Positions 35,201 through 50,200 of a stretch of 64,000 nt of DNA are shown one piece after another. The notes beneath the pieces are model-generated. The model saw only the letters and a list, made by a program, of their open reading frames with translations, searched no databases and was not told the DNA's origin. The translations under genes and the position numbers were made by a program. How positions within the stretch are numbered: the stretch's first letter is position 1; every line of letters starts with the position of its first letter. The stretch comes from Alphaproteobacteria bacterium (GTDB lineage: Bacteria; Pseudomonadota; Alphaproteobacteria; Caulobacterales; Parvularculaceae): the NCBI GenBank assembly GCA_016125455.1, contig WGLS01000001.1, positions 310,001 to 374,000 of the forward strand, read 5' to 3'.

Positions 35201-38200
35201 CCATCGATCGTGTCAGCGCCGAGACTACCGACGATCGTGTCGTCGTTCGAGCCGCCAAGCATGCTGTCGCCGCCGTCTCGCCCAACAAGCGAGTCATCGC
35301 CAATATCGCCGAGCAATGTCGAGCCGGCGTTGGCGGCGGCAAGCGTATCGCCGAAAGCCGAGCCCTCAAGAATTTCGATGCCCGACAGGACGTCGCCCAA
35401 TGCATCGCCAGATGTTCCGAAGCCTGATTGAAGGTCGGCGGCAACGCCGGCAAGCGCAGTCTTATAGCTTGCGGTATCCGTTCCAGCGCCGCCTTCGAGC
35501 GTGTCGCCGGCAAGTCCGCCGATAAGCGTGTCGTCGCCGTCGCCACCAGAAAGCGAGTTCGCAAGTTCGCTGCCTTCGATTGAGTCGTTCAGCGTCGAGC
35601 CGAGAGCATTCTCGATTTCAAAGAGCTGATCACCGGCGGCATGGCCGCCAGCGCCGAGATTACCGGCCGACAGGCGGATACTGACGCCTGCGTCGGATGT
35701 CGAATAGTCAGCCAGGTCAATCCCCGTCCCGCCACGCAAGGTATCGGCGCCAAGGCCGCCGACGAGCGTGTCGTCCCCGCCTCGACCAAATATTTCGTTC
35801 GTAAGCGAATCGCCGGTGAGAACGTCGCCAAAGCCGTCTGATCCTTCAAGGTTTTCGACGTTGGCAATGCTATCTCCCGCCGCATCGCCGCCGGAATGAA
35901 CGTTTGTCGCGAGGTTGACGGTAACGCCGGAGGTCGACCCGAAATAGCTTGCGACGTCGATCCCCGCTCCGCCGTCGATGTTGTCGGCGCCGGCGCCGCC
36001 CTCAAGCGTGTCGGCGCTTTCGCCGCCATCCAGGGTGTCGGCCCCGCCGCGGCCTTCAATATCATCCGCGCCGTCGCCGCCAGTAAGGCTGTTCGCCGCA
36101 CCATCGCCGACGAGCGTATCGGCGCCAGCCGAGCCGATGAGGTATTCCACATTCTGTATCACATCGAGGGCCGCGTCGCCGCCAACGCCAACGCCGTCAG
36201 TGAGATTTACGTTTACGGCGCCGGCGGAACCTGAATAGTCCGCGACATCCGCCAATCCTCCGCCGCCTTGCAGGGTATCGCCGCCCCCGAGGCCAATAAG
36301 CGTGTCGTCGCCGAGACCGCCATCCAGCGAATTCGACGCGTTGTCGCCAATCAGGGAGTCGCCGCCGGAAGAACCGATCAGGTTCTCAACCGCGGTCAGA
36401 ACATCGCCTTGCGCATCGCCGCCAGCTGCGCTGACGCCGAGGACAATCTGGACTGGCGATGCGGATGCGGAGTAATCCGCAGTATCCGATCCCGTCCCGC
36501 CGTCCAGCGTGTCCGCGCCGGCGCCGCCAATGAGCGTGTCGTTCGCACCTTCGCCCGCGAGACTATTCGCAAGACTGTCGCCAGTTATGGAGTCAGCGCC
36601 GCCTGATCCACGGACGTTCTCGATACTTGTGAAAATGTCGCCGCCGGCGTCGCCGTTTGCATTCAGTCCATCGTTCGCAAGGTTGACGACAACGCCCGTG
36701 GAGGACGTCGTATAGTCTGCGGTATCTGTGCCGGCGCCGCCATCGAGGACGTCGCCTTCCTCACCTCCCCGCAGCACGTCGTCATCGTCGCCGCCATAGA
36801 GCACGTCGCTGCCGGCGAGTCCGACAAGCGTATCCGCGCCGCCAAGGCCGGACAGGACGTTTACGGACGCATCGCCCCTCAAGACATCAGCGCCAGCGCT
36901 TGAGCCGACAAGATTCTCGATCCCCGACAGCTGATCTCCCTGCGCATCGCCGCCAAGACCAACCCCGGAATCGATGAAGACGCTGACGGCCTCGGCTGAA
37001 CCCGTATAGTCAGCCGTGTCGATATCTGCCCCGCCGACAAGACTGTCAGCGCCGCCCCCGCCTGTCAGCGTATCAGCGCCTGCATTTCCCTCCAGCGTAT
37101 CGGCGCCTGCAGCGCCGCTCAAAATATCGGCCCCGAGACCGCCCTCAATCCGGTTCGCGCCGTCATCTCCGGCAAGCGTGTCGGCAAAGTCCGAGCCAAT
37201 CAGGTTTTCAATGCTTGCGAACGTGTCCGTCGCCGCGTCGCCGCCGGATGCCGACGGTGCGCTGAGATTGACGTCAACGCCAGCCGCGGATGTGGCATAG
37301 CTGGCAGCGTCTATGCCGGCGCCCCCATCGAGGCTGTCCGACCCCGCGCCGCCGAGCAGCGTGTCGTCGCCATCGCCGCCATAGAGCGTGTCGTTCGCGC
37401 CAAGGCCGGAGAGGAAATCGGCGCCGCTCAACCCGGTGAGAACGTTAGCCGCGGCGTCGCCAATAAGCGTGTCAATAAAGTTTGTACCCGTTACATCCTC
37501 GATTCCGGACAAAATGTCGCCAGACGCGTCGCCGCGTACGCCCAATCCGGCGTCAAGGTCGACCGTGACGCCGGAGCCGCCGCCCGAATAGTCGGCAAGG
37601 TCACGCGCCCCGTCGCCGCCCGACAGCGTATCAGCGCCGGCGCCGCCCACCAGGGTGTCATCCGATGCGCCGCCGGCAAGCAGGTTCGCATCGCCATCCC
37701 CGCTCAGGCTGTCGGCGAAATCGGACCCGGTCAAGTTGTCGATATCGGTGAGCACGTCGCCTTCAGCGTCGTTGCCCGACCCCGAAGACGTTGCAAGACT
37801 GACCGCGACGCCGCCAGTGGCTGTCGAATAATCGGCGGTGTTGACGCCGGAGCCGCCGCGCAAATCGTCCGCGCCGGAGCCGCCGGTCAGGGTATCGTTA
37901 TCGCCGCCGCCGATGAGGGTGTCGTCGCCGGCCCGACCATCAAGCAGATCGGCGCCCGCGCCGCCAGCAAGCACGTTGCCGGCCAGCATGTCGTCCCCGG
38001 CAATCGTGTCGGCGCCGCTCGAACCGATTACATTCTCGATGCCGGCGATCGTATCGTTCTCAGCATGGCCGCCAAGCGCGGCCCCGCTTTCGAGATCGAC
38101 GTCAACCGGCGCGCTCGACAGGGTATAGTCGATCGTGTCGACGCCAGCGCCGCCGTCAAGGCTGTCGCCTCCTTCAGCTCCAATCAGCGTATCGTCGTTA

Positions 38201-41200
38201 GCGCCGCCTTCGAGCGTATCCGCGCCATCGCCGCCAAGCAGGGAATCATTGCCGGCAAGTCCCGCGAGTCGGTTGCCCCCGGCGTCGCCCTGCAACGTAT
38301 CCGCGCCGGCCCCGCCAATGGCGTTTTCGATCGAAGAAAGGCTGTCATTGCCGACGTCTGCGCCGGTCGCGCTTGACGTTGAAATATTGACGATGACTGA
38401 TGAAATCGACGCAGAGTAATCCGCCGTGTCCGAGCCGGCGCCGCCGGACAAGCTATCATTGCCTCCCAGGCCTGCGAGCGTGTCGGCATTGTCGCCGCCA
38501 TCGAGCGAGTTTGCGAGACTGTCTCCGGTCAACGTGTCGGCGCCGGCGCCGCCAACGAGATTTTCGATTGCCGCGAGCGTATCGCCAGCTGCATCGCCGC
38601 CGGACGCAACTCCCGTGGACAGGTTCACGTCGACACCCGCAACGTCGCTTGCGTAGCTTGCAGTATCGTTGTCCGCGCCGCCGTCGAGCGCGTCCGCGCC
38701 CGCGCCGCCAACCAGGGTGTCGGCGCCGGCGCCGCCGGCAAGAGCGTCGTCCCCTGCACGGCCTTCGATCAAGTCGGCGCCTGCTGCGCCCGTCAGGACG
38801 TTGACGTTTCCATCGCCGCGCAGCGTGTCGTCATTTGCGGATCCGATTGCATTTTCGAAACCGGACAGCGCGTCGCCCTGGGCATGCCCGCCAGACGCGG
38901 CGCCGGACGAAAGGTCGACCGAGACCGCGCCGTTCGAGCCGCTGTAGTCGACTGTGTCGACCGCTGCGCCGCCGGCAAGCGTGTCGGCTCCATCGCCGCC
39001 GCGCACAGTGTCATCGCCATCGCCGCCGCTCAAACTGTTGCCGCCGGCATCGCCGACGAGACTGTCCGCAAAGTTTGAACCGATGATCGCCTGGATGTTG
39101 TCGAGCGTATCGCCAGCGGCATGGCCGCCGCCAGCCGTATCCGCGCCAAGATCGATGCTTACGCCCGCATTCGATTGTCCGTAGTCGACAGTATTGAAAT
39201 TTGCGCCACCGTCGATCAAGTCGCCATCTGCGCCGCCGTCAAGAACGTCGTCGCCAGCCTCGCCGCGCAGAGTATCGGCGCCCGCAAGGCCACGGATTGT
39301 GTCAGCGCCGGCGCCGCCAAGAATTGAGTTCGCGCTCGCGTCGCCGGTAAGCGAATCGTCAAAACTCGAACCAATGAGGTTTTCGATAGCGGTTAGGGTG
39401 TCGCCGGCGGCATCGCTGCCAACGCCGACCGGTCCGCCCAGCGTGACGGTGACCGCGCCGCCAGCCGTGGCGTAGCTTGCAGTGTCAGCGCCAGTTCCGC
39501 CGTCGAGGCTGTCGGCGCCAGCGCCGCCAATCAGCGTGTCGTTGTCGGCGCCGCCTTCCACCGTGTCGTCGCCGGCGCCGCCAATGACGGTATCGTCGCC
39601 CGCATCGCCGCGCACGATGTCAATACCATCGCCGCCATCAACGGAGTCAGCGCCAGCGCCGCCAGCAAGCGCGTTGTCGCCGATAGAGCCGGTGATTGTG
39701 TCCGCGCCAGCGCCGCCGACGACGTCTTCGATTGATAGAAGCACGTCCGAACCAATGTCGGCGCCGACCGCCGTCCCGGCGGCGACATTGACTACAACCG
39801 AGGCAGTCGAAGCGCTGTAGTCCGCAGTATCGTCGTCTGCGCCGCCGTCAAGAGTGTCATTTCCGCCAAGTCCCGCGAGAATATCGGTCCCCGCGCCGCC
39901 TTCGATCAAGTTTGCCAGGCTGTCGCCGATCAGGGTGTCGCCGGCAGCAGCACTGGAACCGATGAGGTTCTCGATATTCGATAGCGTGTCACCGGCCGCG
40001 TCGCCGCCAGATGCGACCCCCGTGGACAGGTTGACGGAGACGCCAGCCGCGGAGCCGGCATAGCTCGCCGTGTCGGTCCCAGTGCCGCCATCAATAGCGT
40101 CCGCGCCGGCCCCGCCGGTTATCGTGTCGAGCCCCGCGCCGCCATCGATAACATCGTCGCCGCCGCCTGCATCGATGATGTCTTCACCGGCCGCTCCGTC
40201 GATCGCGTTCGCGCCGCCGTCGCCGATCAGCGTGTCGTTGAGGCCGGACCCGATGACGTTCTGGATGTCATAGAGTTCGTCGCCCTGGGCATGGCCGCCC
40301 GCGCCAGCGCCGATGCCAAGATCTATCGACACGCCTGCGTTCGAGCCGGTGTAATCCGCCGTATTCGAACCTAGTCCGCCGCGCAGCGTGTCGCCAAGCG
40401 CGCCGCCGCGCAGCGTGTCATCGCCAAGGCCGCCGTCGAGCGAGTTGGCGGCGCCATCGCCAATCAGCAAGTCGGCAAAATTCGACCCGATAACGCCTTC
40501 GATCGACGTCAGCGTATCGGTTTCGCTGCCGGTCGTCGCAATGCCAGTCGACAGATTCGCGGTGACCGCCGCGCCGGCTTCGCCATAGTCGGCAATATCG
40601 AAAGCGGCGCCGCCGTCGAGACTGTCATCCCCGGCGCGGCCCTCCAGCGTATCTTCGTTATCGCCGCCAATGAGCGTGTTGTTGTCGGCATTGCCTGAGA
40701 GGCTGTCGCGCTGGTTCGAGCCGACAACGCTTTCCACGTTGGAAAGGATGTCGCCCTGGGCGTCGCCGCCGATCCCGGGTCCGCCGGCGAGGTCAACCGT
40801 TACACCGCCTACGGACAATGAATAGTCCGCCGTGTCTGTCCCCGCGCCGCCATCGATGGTGTCGGCGTCGGCGCCGCCGATCAGTCGATCGTTGTCGGCG
40901 CCGCCGAGGAGGTTGTCCGCTCCAATGCCGCCGACAAGCGTATCATCGCCGGCGCCGCCTTCTATGATGTCGACGCCGTCGCCGCCGCTCAGGCTGTCAC
41001 CGCCGCCAAGGCCCTGGAGCCGATTGTTGCCAGCGTCTCCCGTAAGCGTATCCCCGCCAGCGCCGCCGATCAGGTCTTCAATGCCGCTGAGGATATCCGC
41101 GCCGATGTCCGCGCCGGAAGCCGTTCCAGCCGCGAGGCTGGCGGTGACGTTGGCCATCGCGGCGCTGAAGTCAGCCGTATCGTCGCCGGCGCCGCCAACT

Positions 41201-44200
41201 AGCGTGTCATTGCCGCCAAGGCCAGAGAGGAAATCATCGCCGCCCGAGCCATCAAGCCGATTGGCGAAACTGTCGCCAATGAGCGTATCGCCAGCCGCAG
41301 CGTCTGAACCAAGAAGATTTTCGATTCCCGAGAACGTGTCGCCGACGGCGTCGCCGCCGGACGTTGCGCCTGTCGACAGGTTCACAGAGACCGCAAGGGT
41401 CGACCCGACATAGCTTGCGGTATCATTGTCGGCGCCGCCAACCAACACGTCCGCGCCCGCGCCGCCGATAAGCGTATCAACGCCATCGCCGCCCTCAAGG
41501 GTGTCAGCCCCTTCGCGTCCCGAGAGGCTGTCCGCGCCGGCAGCGCCTTGCAACAGGTTGTCGTTGCTGTCGCCAGTGAGCGTATCGTCGCCGAGATAAC
41601 CGAGAATGTTTTCGATCTCGAGCAGCGTATCGCCTTGGGCGTGGCCACCGAAGCCGGTGCCATCCTGCAACGAAACGTTCACCGCCGCATTGGAGTTCGT
41701 GTAGTCGGCCGTGTCGACGCCATCGCCGCCACGCAACGTGTCGCCGAGGGCCCCACCGCGGAGAATGTCATCGCCCTGACCGCCATCAAGCGAATTTAGC
41801 GCCGCGTCGCCGCGCAAGGTATCATCGCCAATCGAGCCGATGAGGCCCTCAATAGCGACCAGCGTATCGCCCGTCGCGTCGCCGCCAGAGAATACGCCTC
41901 CGCCGAGATCGACGAGCACCGGACTGGCCGATCCCGAATAGTCGGCGATATCGAAATTACCGCCGCCGTCGATAGAATCCGCGCCGCCGCGTCCGGAGAT
42001 AATGTCGTCGCCGACCCCGCCGAGGAGCGTTTCGGCCGCGGCCGAACCCGAAAGCGTGTCTTCCCGGCTAGAGCCGATCAGGATCTCGATCGACGACAAC
42101 GTGTCGCCCTGGGCGTCGCCGCCGGCGCCAATGCCGGTCGCAAGATCGACGTTGACCGCAAGAAGCGATTGTCCGTAGTCGGCAGTGTCATTGCCAGCGC
42201 CGCCGTCAAGGCTGTCAGCATCCGCGCCGCCCTCCAGCGTGTCATCGTCGCCGCCGCCGAGCAGCGTGTCGCCGCCCGCCCGACCACGCAGCAGGTCCGC
42301 GCCGCCGAGACCTGACAACAGGTTTGCTTGGCCGTCGCCGACAAGCGTGTCGCCGGCGCTTGTGCCAACCAGGTTTTCAATCCCGGCGAGTTGGTCGCCG
42401 GCCGCATCGCCGCCGGTCGCTGTTCCGGTTTCGAGACTGACATTGATCGCGCCAGCGGCCGAGGCGGCATAATCCGCCGTGTCCGAGCCGGCGCCGCCAT
42501 CGAGGGTGTCGCCGCCAGCCCCGCCGACCAGCGTATCGGCGCCGCCCGCGCCTTCAAGGCGATTGGCGCCGCCATCGCCCGTCAACAGGTCGTTCTGATC
42601 CGAGCCAAGAATGTTTTCGAAGCCCGAGATCGTGTCGCCTTCTGCGTCGCCGCCACTGGCCGCGCTCAGCGCGAGGTTGACCGTGACGCCAGCGGACGAT
42701 CCTGAATAGGAGATTGTGTCAGTGTCAGCGCCGCCGGCCAGACTGTCAGCGCCGCTGCCGCCGCGGACGGTGTCGTCTCCCGAGCCGCCATCGACCGTGT
42801 CAGAACCGCCGCGGCCATCCATCAAGTCATTGCCGCCAAAGCCTCTGAGCACGTTCGCGGCGCCATCCCCGAGGAGCGTGTCGTCCTGGTTTGTGCCATC
42901 GAGGTTCTCGACGTTCAGCAAACGATCGCCGGTAGCGTCGCCGCCGCTGGCGATGCCGGAATTCAGATCGACACTGACGGATTGTGAAGATGCGACATAG
43001 GATACCGTGTCGACTCCCGCCCCGCCGTCGAGCGTATCTGCATCCGCGCCGCCGACGAGGCTGTCGGATCCGGCTCCGCCTTCCAGGCGGTCGGCGCCGT
43101 CGCCGCCTTCAAGCGTGTCATCCCCGTCGCGACCCTCGAAGACGTTCGCCCCAACGCCGCCAACTAGTGAATCGCCGCCCGCGCCGCCAATCAGGTTTTC
43201 GATGGCGACCAGAGAGTCGCCCGCCGCGGCGCCGCCGGCAACGCCAGTCCCGAGATTGATGTCGAGCTGGCTCGTCTCGGTCGAGTAGTCCGCAGTATCG
43301 AGTCCGAGACCGCCATCAAGGGTATCGTCGCCGCCGCCGCCGGCGAGGGTATCATCGCCGGACCCGCCGGACAGGGAGTTGTCGAGCGTGTCCCCGGTGA
43401 TCGCATCGGCGTTGGTCGATCCTTCGACATTTTCAAAGTTCGAAATCTGGTCGTTTGTTGCATCGCCGCCGGCGACGACGCCTGCTCCGAGATTTATTGT
43501 GACGCCGCTCAAGGATGACGCATAGGAAACTGTATCGACGCCGGCGCCGCCATCAAGCGAATCCGCGCCGGCGCCGCCCTCAATCGTATCCGCGCCGAGG
43601 CCGCCGGATAGCGCGTTTGCCGCGCCGTCGCCGATCAGGAAATCGTCGGCATCGGATCCGGTGATGTTCTCTATATTGAGGAATGTGTCGCCCTCTGCGT
43701 CGCCGCCGGTCGCTGTGCCCGTCAGTAGCGAGACCGAGACCGGGCCGCCGCCGCCTGTATAGTCGACGAGGTCGACGCCAAGGCCGCCGTCAAAAAGATC
43801 GCGGCCGGCGCCGCCGACAAGGGTGTCGTTGCCAAGCTCTCCATAGAGACTGTCATCGCCGCCCGCGCCAAGGATCCGGTCTTCGCCTGAACCGCCCTGC
43901 AACGCGTTCACTGCGTTGTCGCCCGCCAGGGTGTCGTTGAAATTCGAGCCGATGAGGCCTTCAATAGCCGTGACCTGGTCGCCGGCGGCCGCGCCGCCGG
44001 AGAAGATGCTATTCAGGAGATCGACGTTCACCGCGGCGGAACTGTCGCTGTAGCTCGCCAGGTCGAAATCTGCTCCGCCATCTAGGCTGTCGGCGCCCTC
44101 GCCGCCCCGCAACGTATCCTGGCCGGCGGATCCCTCAAGCGTGTCGTCCCCACTTGCGCCGAAAAGGCTATCGGCGCCAGCGAGACCCTGAATCAGGTTG

Positions 44201-47200
44201 TCGGCGGAATTGCCGGCAATGAGGTCGCCGGAAATGGTGCCGATGACGTTCTCTATACTGTCGAATGTGTCGAATTGAGCGTCGCCGCCGGTGCCGACGC
44301 CGGAGTCAAGGTCGACATTTACCGCACCGCCGGACGCTGAGTAGTCCGCGGTGTCGACGCCGGCCCCGCCAATCAGCTCATCGGCGCCGCCGAGGCCGAT
44401 CAGCGTATCGGCGCCATCCGCTCCGGCGAGCCGGTTCGCCGCCCCATCGCCGACAAGCGTGTCCGACTGCGCTGACCCCCTAACTGCCTCGATGCTGTCG
44501 AAGGCATCGCCGGCGGCCGTGCCGAATAGGCCCTGGTTCGTCGACAGGTTGACGCTGACGCCAACGCTAGAGTCTGAATAGTCCGCTTCGTCGAAGCCCG
44601 ACCCGCCGGCGAGACTGTCGGCGCCATCGCCGCCAAGCAGTGAGTCGTCGCCGCCGCCGCCCTGCAATGTGTCGGCGTCGCCGAGGCCGCGCAGCAAGTC
44701 GTCGCCGCCGAGGCCAGAGAGGACGTTCGCCGAACCATCGCCGGCAATTGTATCCTGCTGGCCGGAGCCTTCCACATTTTCAAAGCCGCTGATCAGGTCG
44801 CCGTCGGCGTCGCCGCCGGCAGCTGAACTCGTGGTGAGGTTGATGGCCACGGCATTCGCCGATCCGCGATAGCTTACTGTATCCAGTCCTGCCCCGCCTT
44901 CGAGCGTATCGCCGCCGGCAGCGCCTTCGATGGTATCCGCTCCATCGCCGCCAACGAGGCTGTTTGCGCCGACATTGCCGACAATGGCGTCCGCGCCACT
45001 GCTGCCGACGGCATTTTCTATGCTTATTAGTTCGTCGCCCTGAGCATCGCCGCCAATCCCCGTGCCGAACTGGAGGTTGATGTTCACCGGCGCCGCGGAG
45101 GCGGAATAGTCCACCGTATCGAAACCGCCTTGTCCGTCCATGACATCCGCGCCGGCGCTGCCGAGAAGCGTATCGCCGTCACTCCCGCCAAAGACAGTAT
45201 CGGCGCCTCCGCCGCCATCGACTATGTCCGCGCCGCCGCCGCCGGAGAGGACATTGGCGTCAACTGACCCGATGATCGTATCATCGAATGCCGAACCGAT
45301 TGCATTCTCGATACTGAAGAACTGGTCGCCGGTAGCATGTCCGCCGGTGGCTACGTTCGTCGTCAGATTCACGTTTACGGCGGCCGTCGACGTCGAATAA
45401 TCGACGGCATCAAGCCCGGCGTCGCCGAACATCGAGTCCTGACCCTCGCCGCCAACAAGAACATCGTCGCCAAAGCCGCCGACGAGCGTGTCATCGGCGG
45501 TTTCACCGCGCAAGGTATCGTCCCCTAGTCCGCCAACCAGGCTGTTCGCGGCCGCATTCCCGGTGATCGCGTCTGAAAGATTCGAACCGATGACATTCTC
45601 AATGTTGAAGAACGTGTCGAATTGCGCGTCACCGCCCCCGCCAACGCCGGTCAATAGGTTTACGGTAACTTGCGCGCCGGAAGCAGAGTAGTCGACAAAA
45701 TCCACGCCAGCGCCGCCATCGAGCGCATCGCCGCCGCCGAGGCCGATTAGCGTATCGGCGCCGTCGCCGCCGGTGAGCCTGTTGGCGGCGCCGTCGCCGG
45801 TAAGCGTGTCATCGAACGCCGATCCGTCGACATTCTCTATGCCGATGAATATGTCGCCGGCGGCGCTGCTGAACTGGCCGAGCTGGGTCGTGAGATTGAC
45901 ATCGACGCCAGTGGTTGCGTCCGCGTAGCTCGCGGTGTCCGCGCCGCTCGATCCATCGAGCGTATCCGCGCCAAGACCACCCACAAGGGTATCATCGCCG
46001 ATGCCGCCATCGAGTTCGTCGTCGCCATCACGACCTTCGAGACGGTCTGCGTCCGCCCCGCCGACGAGAAGATTCGACCCGGCGTCCCCGAAAAGCGTGT
46101 CGTCGAAGTTAGAACCCGTAACGTTCTGGATCGACGTGAGCGTATCGCCAGCCGCGTCGCCGCCGCTGGCGCTGCCGGCCTGGAGGTCGACAGCGACGCC
46201 ATCGGATGATCCGGCATAACTCGCCGTGTTTACGCCGGCGCCGCCGTCAATGAGGTCGCCGGCGCCGGCGCCCTCAAGCGTATCATCGCCGCCGCCGCCC
46301 AACAGGATGTTGACGGCCGCATTGCCGGTCAGCGAATCATTGAATGCGGAACCACCGAGATTCTCGATCGACAACAGCTGGTCGCCGTCTGCGTCGCCAC
46401 CGAGCCCGACGCCAGTAGTCAGGTTGACGTTGACGGACTGATTGGACCGTCCGTAGTCAGCCGTATCTGACCCAACGCCCCCGTCCAGCGTATCGGCGCC
46501 GACGCCGCCATCGAGCGAGTCGTCGCCCGCGAGGCCAGTGAGCCGGTTTGCATTTTCGTCCCCAACGAGCGTATCGTCAAAACCGGACCCTATGACTTGT
46601 TCAATGCCGAAGAACGTGTCGCCGGTCGCGGCGCCGCCGCTTGCAGCGCTCGTCTCGAGATTTACGTTCACCCCCGCAGCAGAGTCGGAATAAGTGATGA
46701 CGTCATTGCCTGTCCCGCCCTCGAGGCGGTCGGCGCCGTCACCGCCCCGGAGCGTATCGTTGCCGCCATCGCCGATCAGCGTATCGTCGCCGCCGGCGCC
46801 CGTGAGAGCATCCGCGCCGCTGGCGCCGGAAATCCTGTTGGCGCCTGCATCGCCGGTAAGGACGTCTTCGCTGCTTGAGCCCGCAAGGTTTTCAATGGAG
46901 AAGAGCTGGTCGCCCTCAGCATCGCCGCCAGACGCGATATTGGCGCCGAGGTCAACGGAAACGCCCACGGTTGACGCCGCATAACTCGCAGTATCCGTTC
47001 CTGTCCCGCCATCCAGTATGTCAGCTTCCGAACCGCCCGAGAGCGTATCGTCGCCGGCGTCGCCATCGAGCCTGTCGGTCGAGAACCCACCCGACATGCT
47101 GTCATTGCCGCCGAAGCCATAAAGCGAGTTTGCGCCAAGCCCGCCGAGAATTACGTCGTTGAACGACGTACCGAGAACATCTTCGACATTGATTAGCTGA

Positions 47201-50200
47201 TCGCCCTCCGCGTCGCCGCCAAGGCCAACGCCGCTGATGAGATCGATGGTGACGCCGGCTGAAGACGCCGTGTAGTCGACAAGGTCCTGGCCCGCGCCGC
47301 CATCGAGAATGTCTGCGCCGCCTAGACCTGTGAGGCTGTCATTGCCGCCGCTGCCTTCAAGGCGGTTTGTTGCATCAGATCCGATGAGCGTATCGTTCGA
47401 AACGGTTCCTCGGACATTCTCTATACCAATGATTGTGTCCCCGGTCGCATCGCCGCCCGTTGCCGACTGGGTTGTCAAGTTGACGTTCACGGCGCTTGCG
47501 GAGCTCACATAGTCGACCATGTCGACGCCTGCGCCGCCGTCAATCTGGTCAGCGCCGGCGCCGCCGCTTATCACGTCGTCGCCGCTTGCGCCCCTCAACG
47601 TATCGTCGCCGTCCCCGCCTGCCAGAGTGTCATCGCCCGCGGCGCCGACGAGGAGATTGGCGAGGGCGTCGCCGGACAGATTGTCGTCGAAAATCGAACC
47701 GGAAACGCCTTCAATGCTGAACAGACGGTCGCCGCCCGCGTCTCCGCCCGCGCCAGTTCCCGAGCCGAGATTGACGATTACGGCGCCGGTCGACGCCGCA
47801 TAGTCCGCCAGGTCAAAACCAAGTCCGCCGACAATAACGTCTGCGCCGCCAGCGCCAGCAAGGGTGTCGTCGCCGGCAAGGCCTTCGAGGCGGTTGCTGG
47901 AATCGTCGCCCACGACGGAGTCGTTGAACGCGGTCGCAATTACGTTCTCGATGCCTGAAAAAACGTCGCCGTCGGCGTGACCGCCTGAACCAGAAGACAA
48001 GGTCAGGTTTACATTGACTGCTGACGGTGCGCTGCTGAAGTCAATTGTGTCAACGCCAAGACCGCCTTCGATCGTATCGGCGCCGGCGCCCCCGAGCAGG
48101 ACGTCATCGCCGCCAGCGCCGACAAGTCGGTTGGCGCCCGCGTCGCCAAGGAGCGTATCGCCAAATGCTGTTCCGCCGACGCTTTCGATGCTTGTGAGGG
48201 TGTCGCCGTCCGCATCGCCACCGGCAGCCGACTGAGTCGCAAGGTCGACCCTTACCGCTGCGCTTGAGCTTGCATAGTCGGCAAAGTCGTTGCCGGCGCC
48301 GCCGGCAAGAAGATCCGCCCCTACGCCGCCGGAAAGCGCGTCATCGCCGCCGCCGCCAAAGAGTTGGTTTGAGCCTTCGTCGCCAATTAATGTGTCTGCA
48401 TAATCCGAGCCTGTTAGATTCTCGATGTCGACAAGAATATCGACATCGGACAGGCCGGAGCGCGCCACGTCATTCAGCAAGTCCGCGCGGACGCCCGCAA
48501 CAAGATCCGTAAACGATGCAGTGTCGACGCCGGCGCCGCCGTCAAGTGTGTCTGATCCGGCGCCGCCGCGCAGGATGTCGTCACCGCCTTCGCCGAATAC
48601 CCGGTCGGCGCCTCCCGCTCCGGAAAGGCTGTCGCCGCCAGCGCCGCCGCGAAGCACATTGTCGCTCGCGTCACCAGTTATCGTGTCCCGGAATTGCGAA
48701 CCGAGAATTGTCTCGAACCCGGTGATGATATCGCCTTCAGCGTCGCCACCGACGCCCGGCCCGCCCCCAACGGCAATATTGATGCCGGCCGCCGAAGAGG
48801 AATAGTCAACAAGGTCCGAGCCTGCCCCGCCACGCAGCGTGTCGGCCCCGCCGGCGCCGATGATGATATCGTCGCCGTCCGCGCCATCTATCTCGTTTGC
48901 GCCGGAATCCCCGGTGAGCGTATCCCCGTTGCTCGAGCCGATCAGGTTTTCAATGCTTGTCAGCGTATCGCCGGTCGCGTGACCGCCGACCGCAACGCCT
49001 GCGCCAAGATTGACCTGCACTGCCTCGTCTGAGCCGGAATAGGAAATTGTGTCGCGGCCGCCGGCTCCATCCACGAGATCGCCGCCGTCGCCGCCTCGGA
49101 AGAAGTTGCCGACCGCATCGCCAATGAGGGTATCGTCGAAGGCGGTCGCTTCGACGCCTTCAAAGTTCGATATGTCGTCTCCAGTCGCGTACCCGCCATT
49201 GGTCTCGCCGGTTGCGAGATTGACGAGCACCGGCCGCCCGGAGATTCGGTATGACAGCAGGTCGTAGCCCGCCCCGCCATCGATGATGTCGGCGCCAATG
49301 CCCGCGAAGACCGTGTCGTCGCCGCCGCCGGCATTAATGATCGTACCCGGTGGATTTACAGGCAGCACGACGATCTGGTCGCCCGTCAATGGATCTTCCA
49401 GAATCATGTCCTCATCGGAGGTCACCAGTTTCTGCACAATCTGGGTGCTGGCCGTGGTGATTCCGACATTGCCGGCGCGATCGACTACATCGTACTGGAT
49501 TGTCAGTGTCGTCGTTGAGAAGACGCCATTCGCGTCAGGCTCAAGCTCTGGATTGGCGACGCTGTAACGTATCTGTGCGTTCAGGACGAGCGGGTTGTCC
49601 GGGTCTACATTAAACTTGTAGGTCCCGTTCGCGCTCTCGTCGGCATTCAGAACTGTCCACCCCTCAGGCAGACCGCCTATTGTTGCAGCGGTTGGCGTAT
49701 ACCCCTGAAACGGGATTTCTACCGTAATCTCGAACACGCGCGCCGTCGTGTCGGTCGGCGCAATTGCTTCGCTATCGGCGTAGATGACATCGTCAGCGCC
49801 CGTGCCCGTGAGTCGCTCAACTGCTGATTGCGCGGCATATCGTTCGTCTACGTCCGCCGGCTCTATTGCCGTCGCGCCTTCGATCAACAAGCCGCCCGAC
49901 TCGGACGGACTTTCCTGATCGCCGGTGATGCCAAACAGACGGACTGTGATATCCGATACGCCAAGATCAAAATCGGACGAGCTGTCGTCCGTGCTCGTAG
50001 CGGCGGCTGCGGACTGCTCATCGGCGCGCTTGGTGGAAGTCGCTTGCGCCAGATTCTCATCAACCTTGGCGCGCGTTGCGATGCTTTCCGCATCCCCGCG
50101 GAATTGGTCAATCGCCTGCAGGTCGGCTGACTTGATGTCCTCAACGATGATCTCGATCGGGATCTCGACTACCTGGATCTCTTTCTGGGGCGTCTCCTGG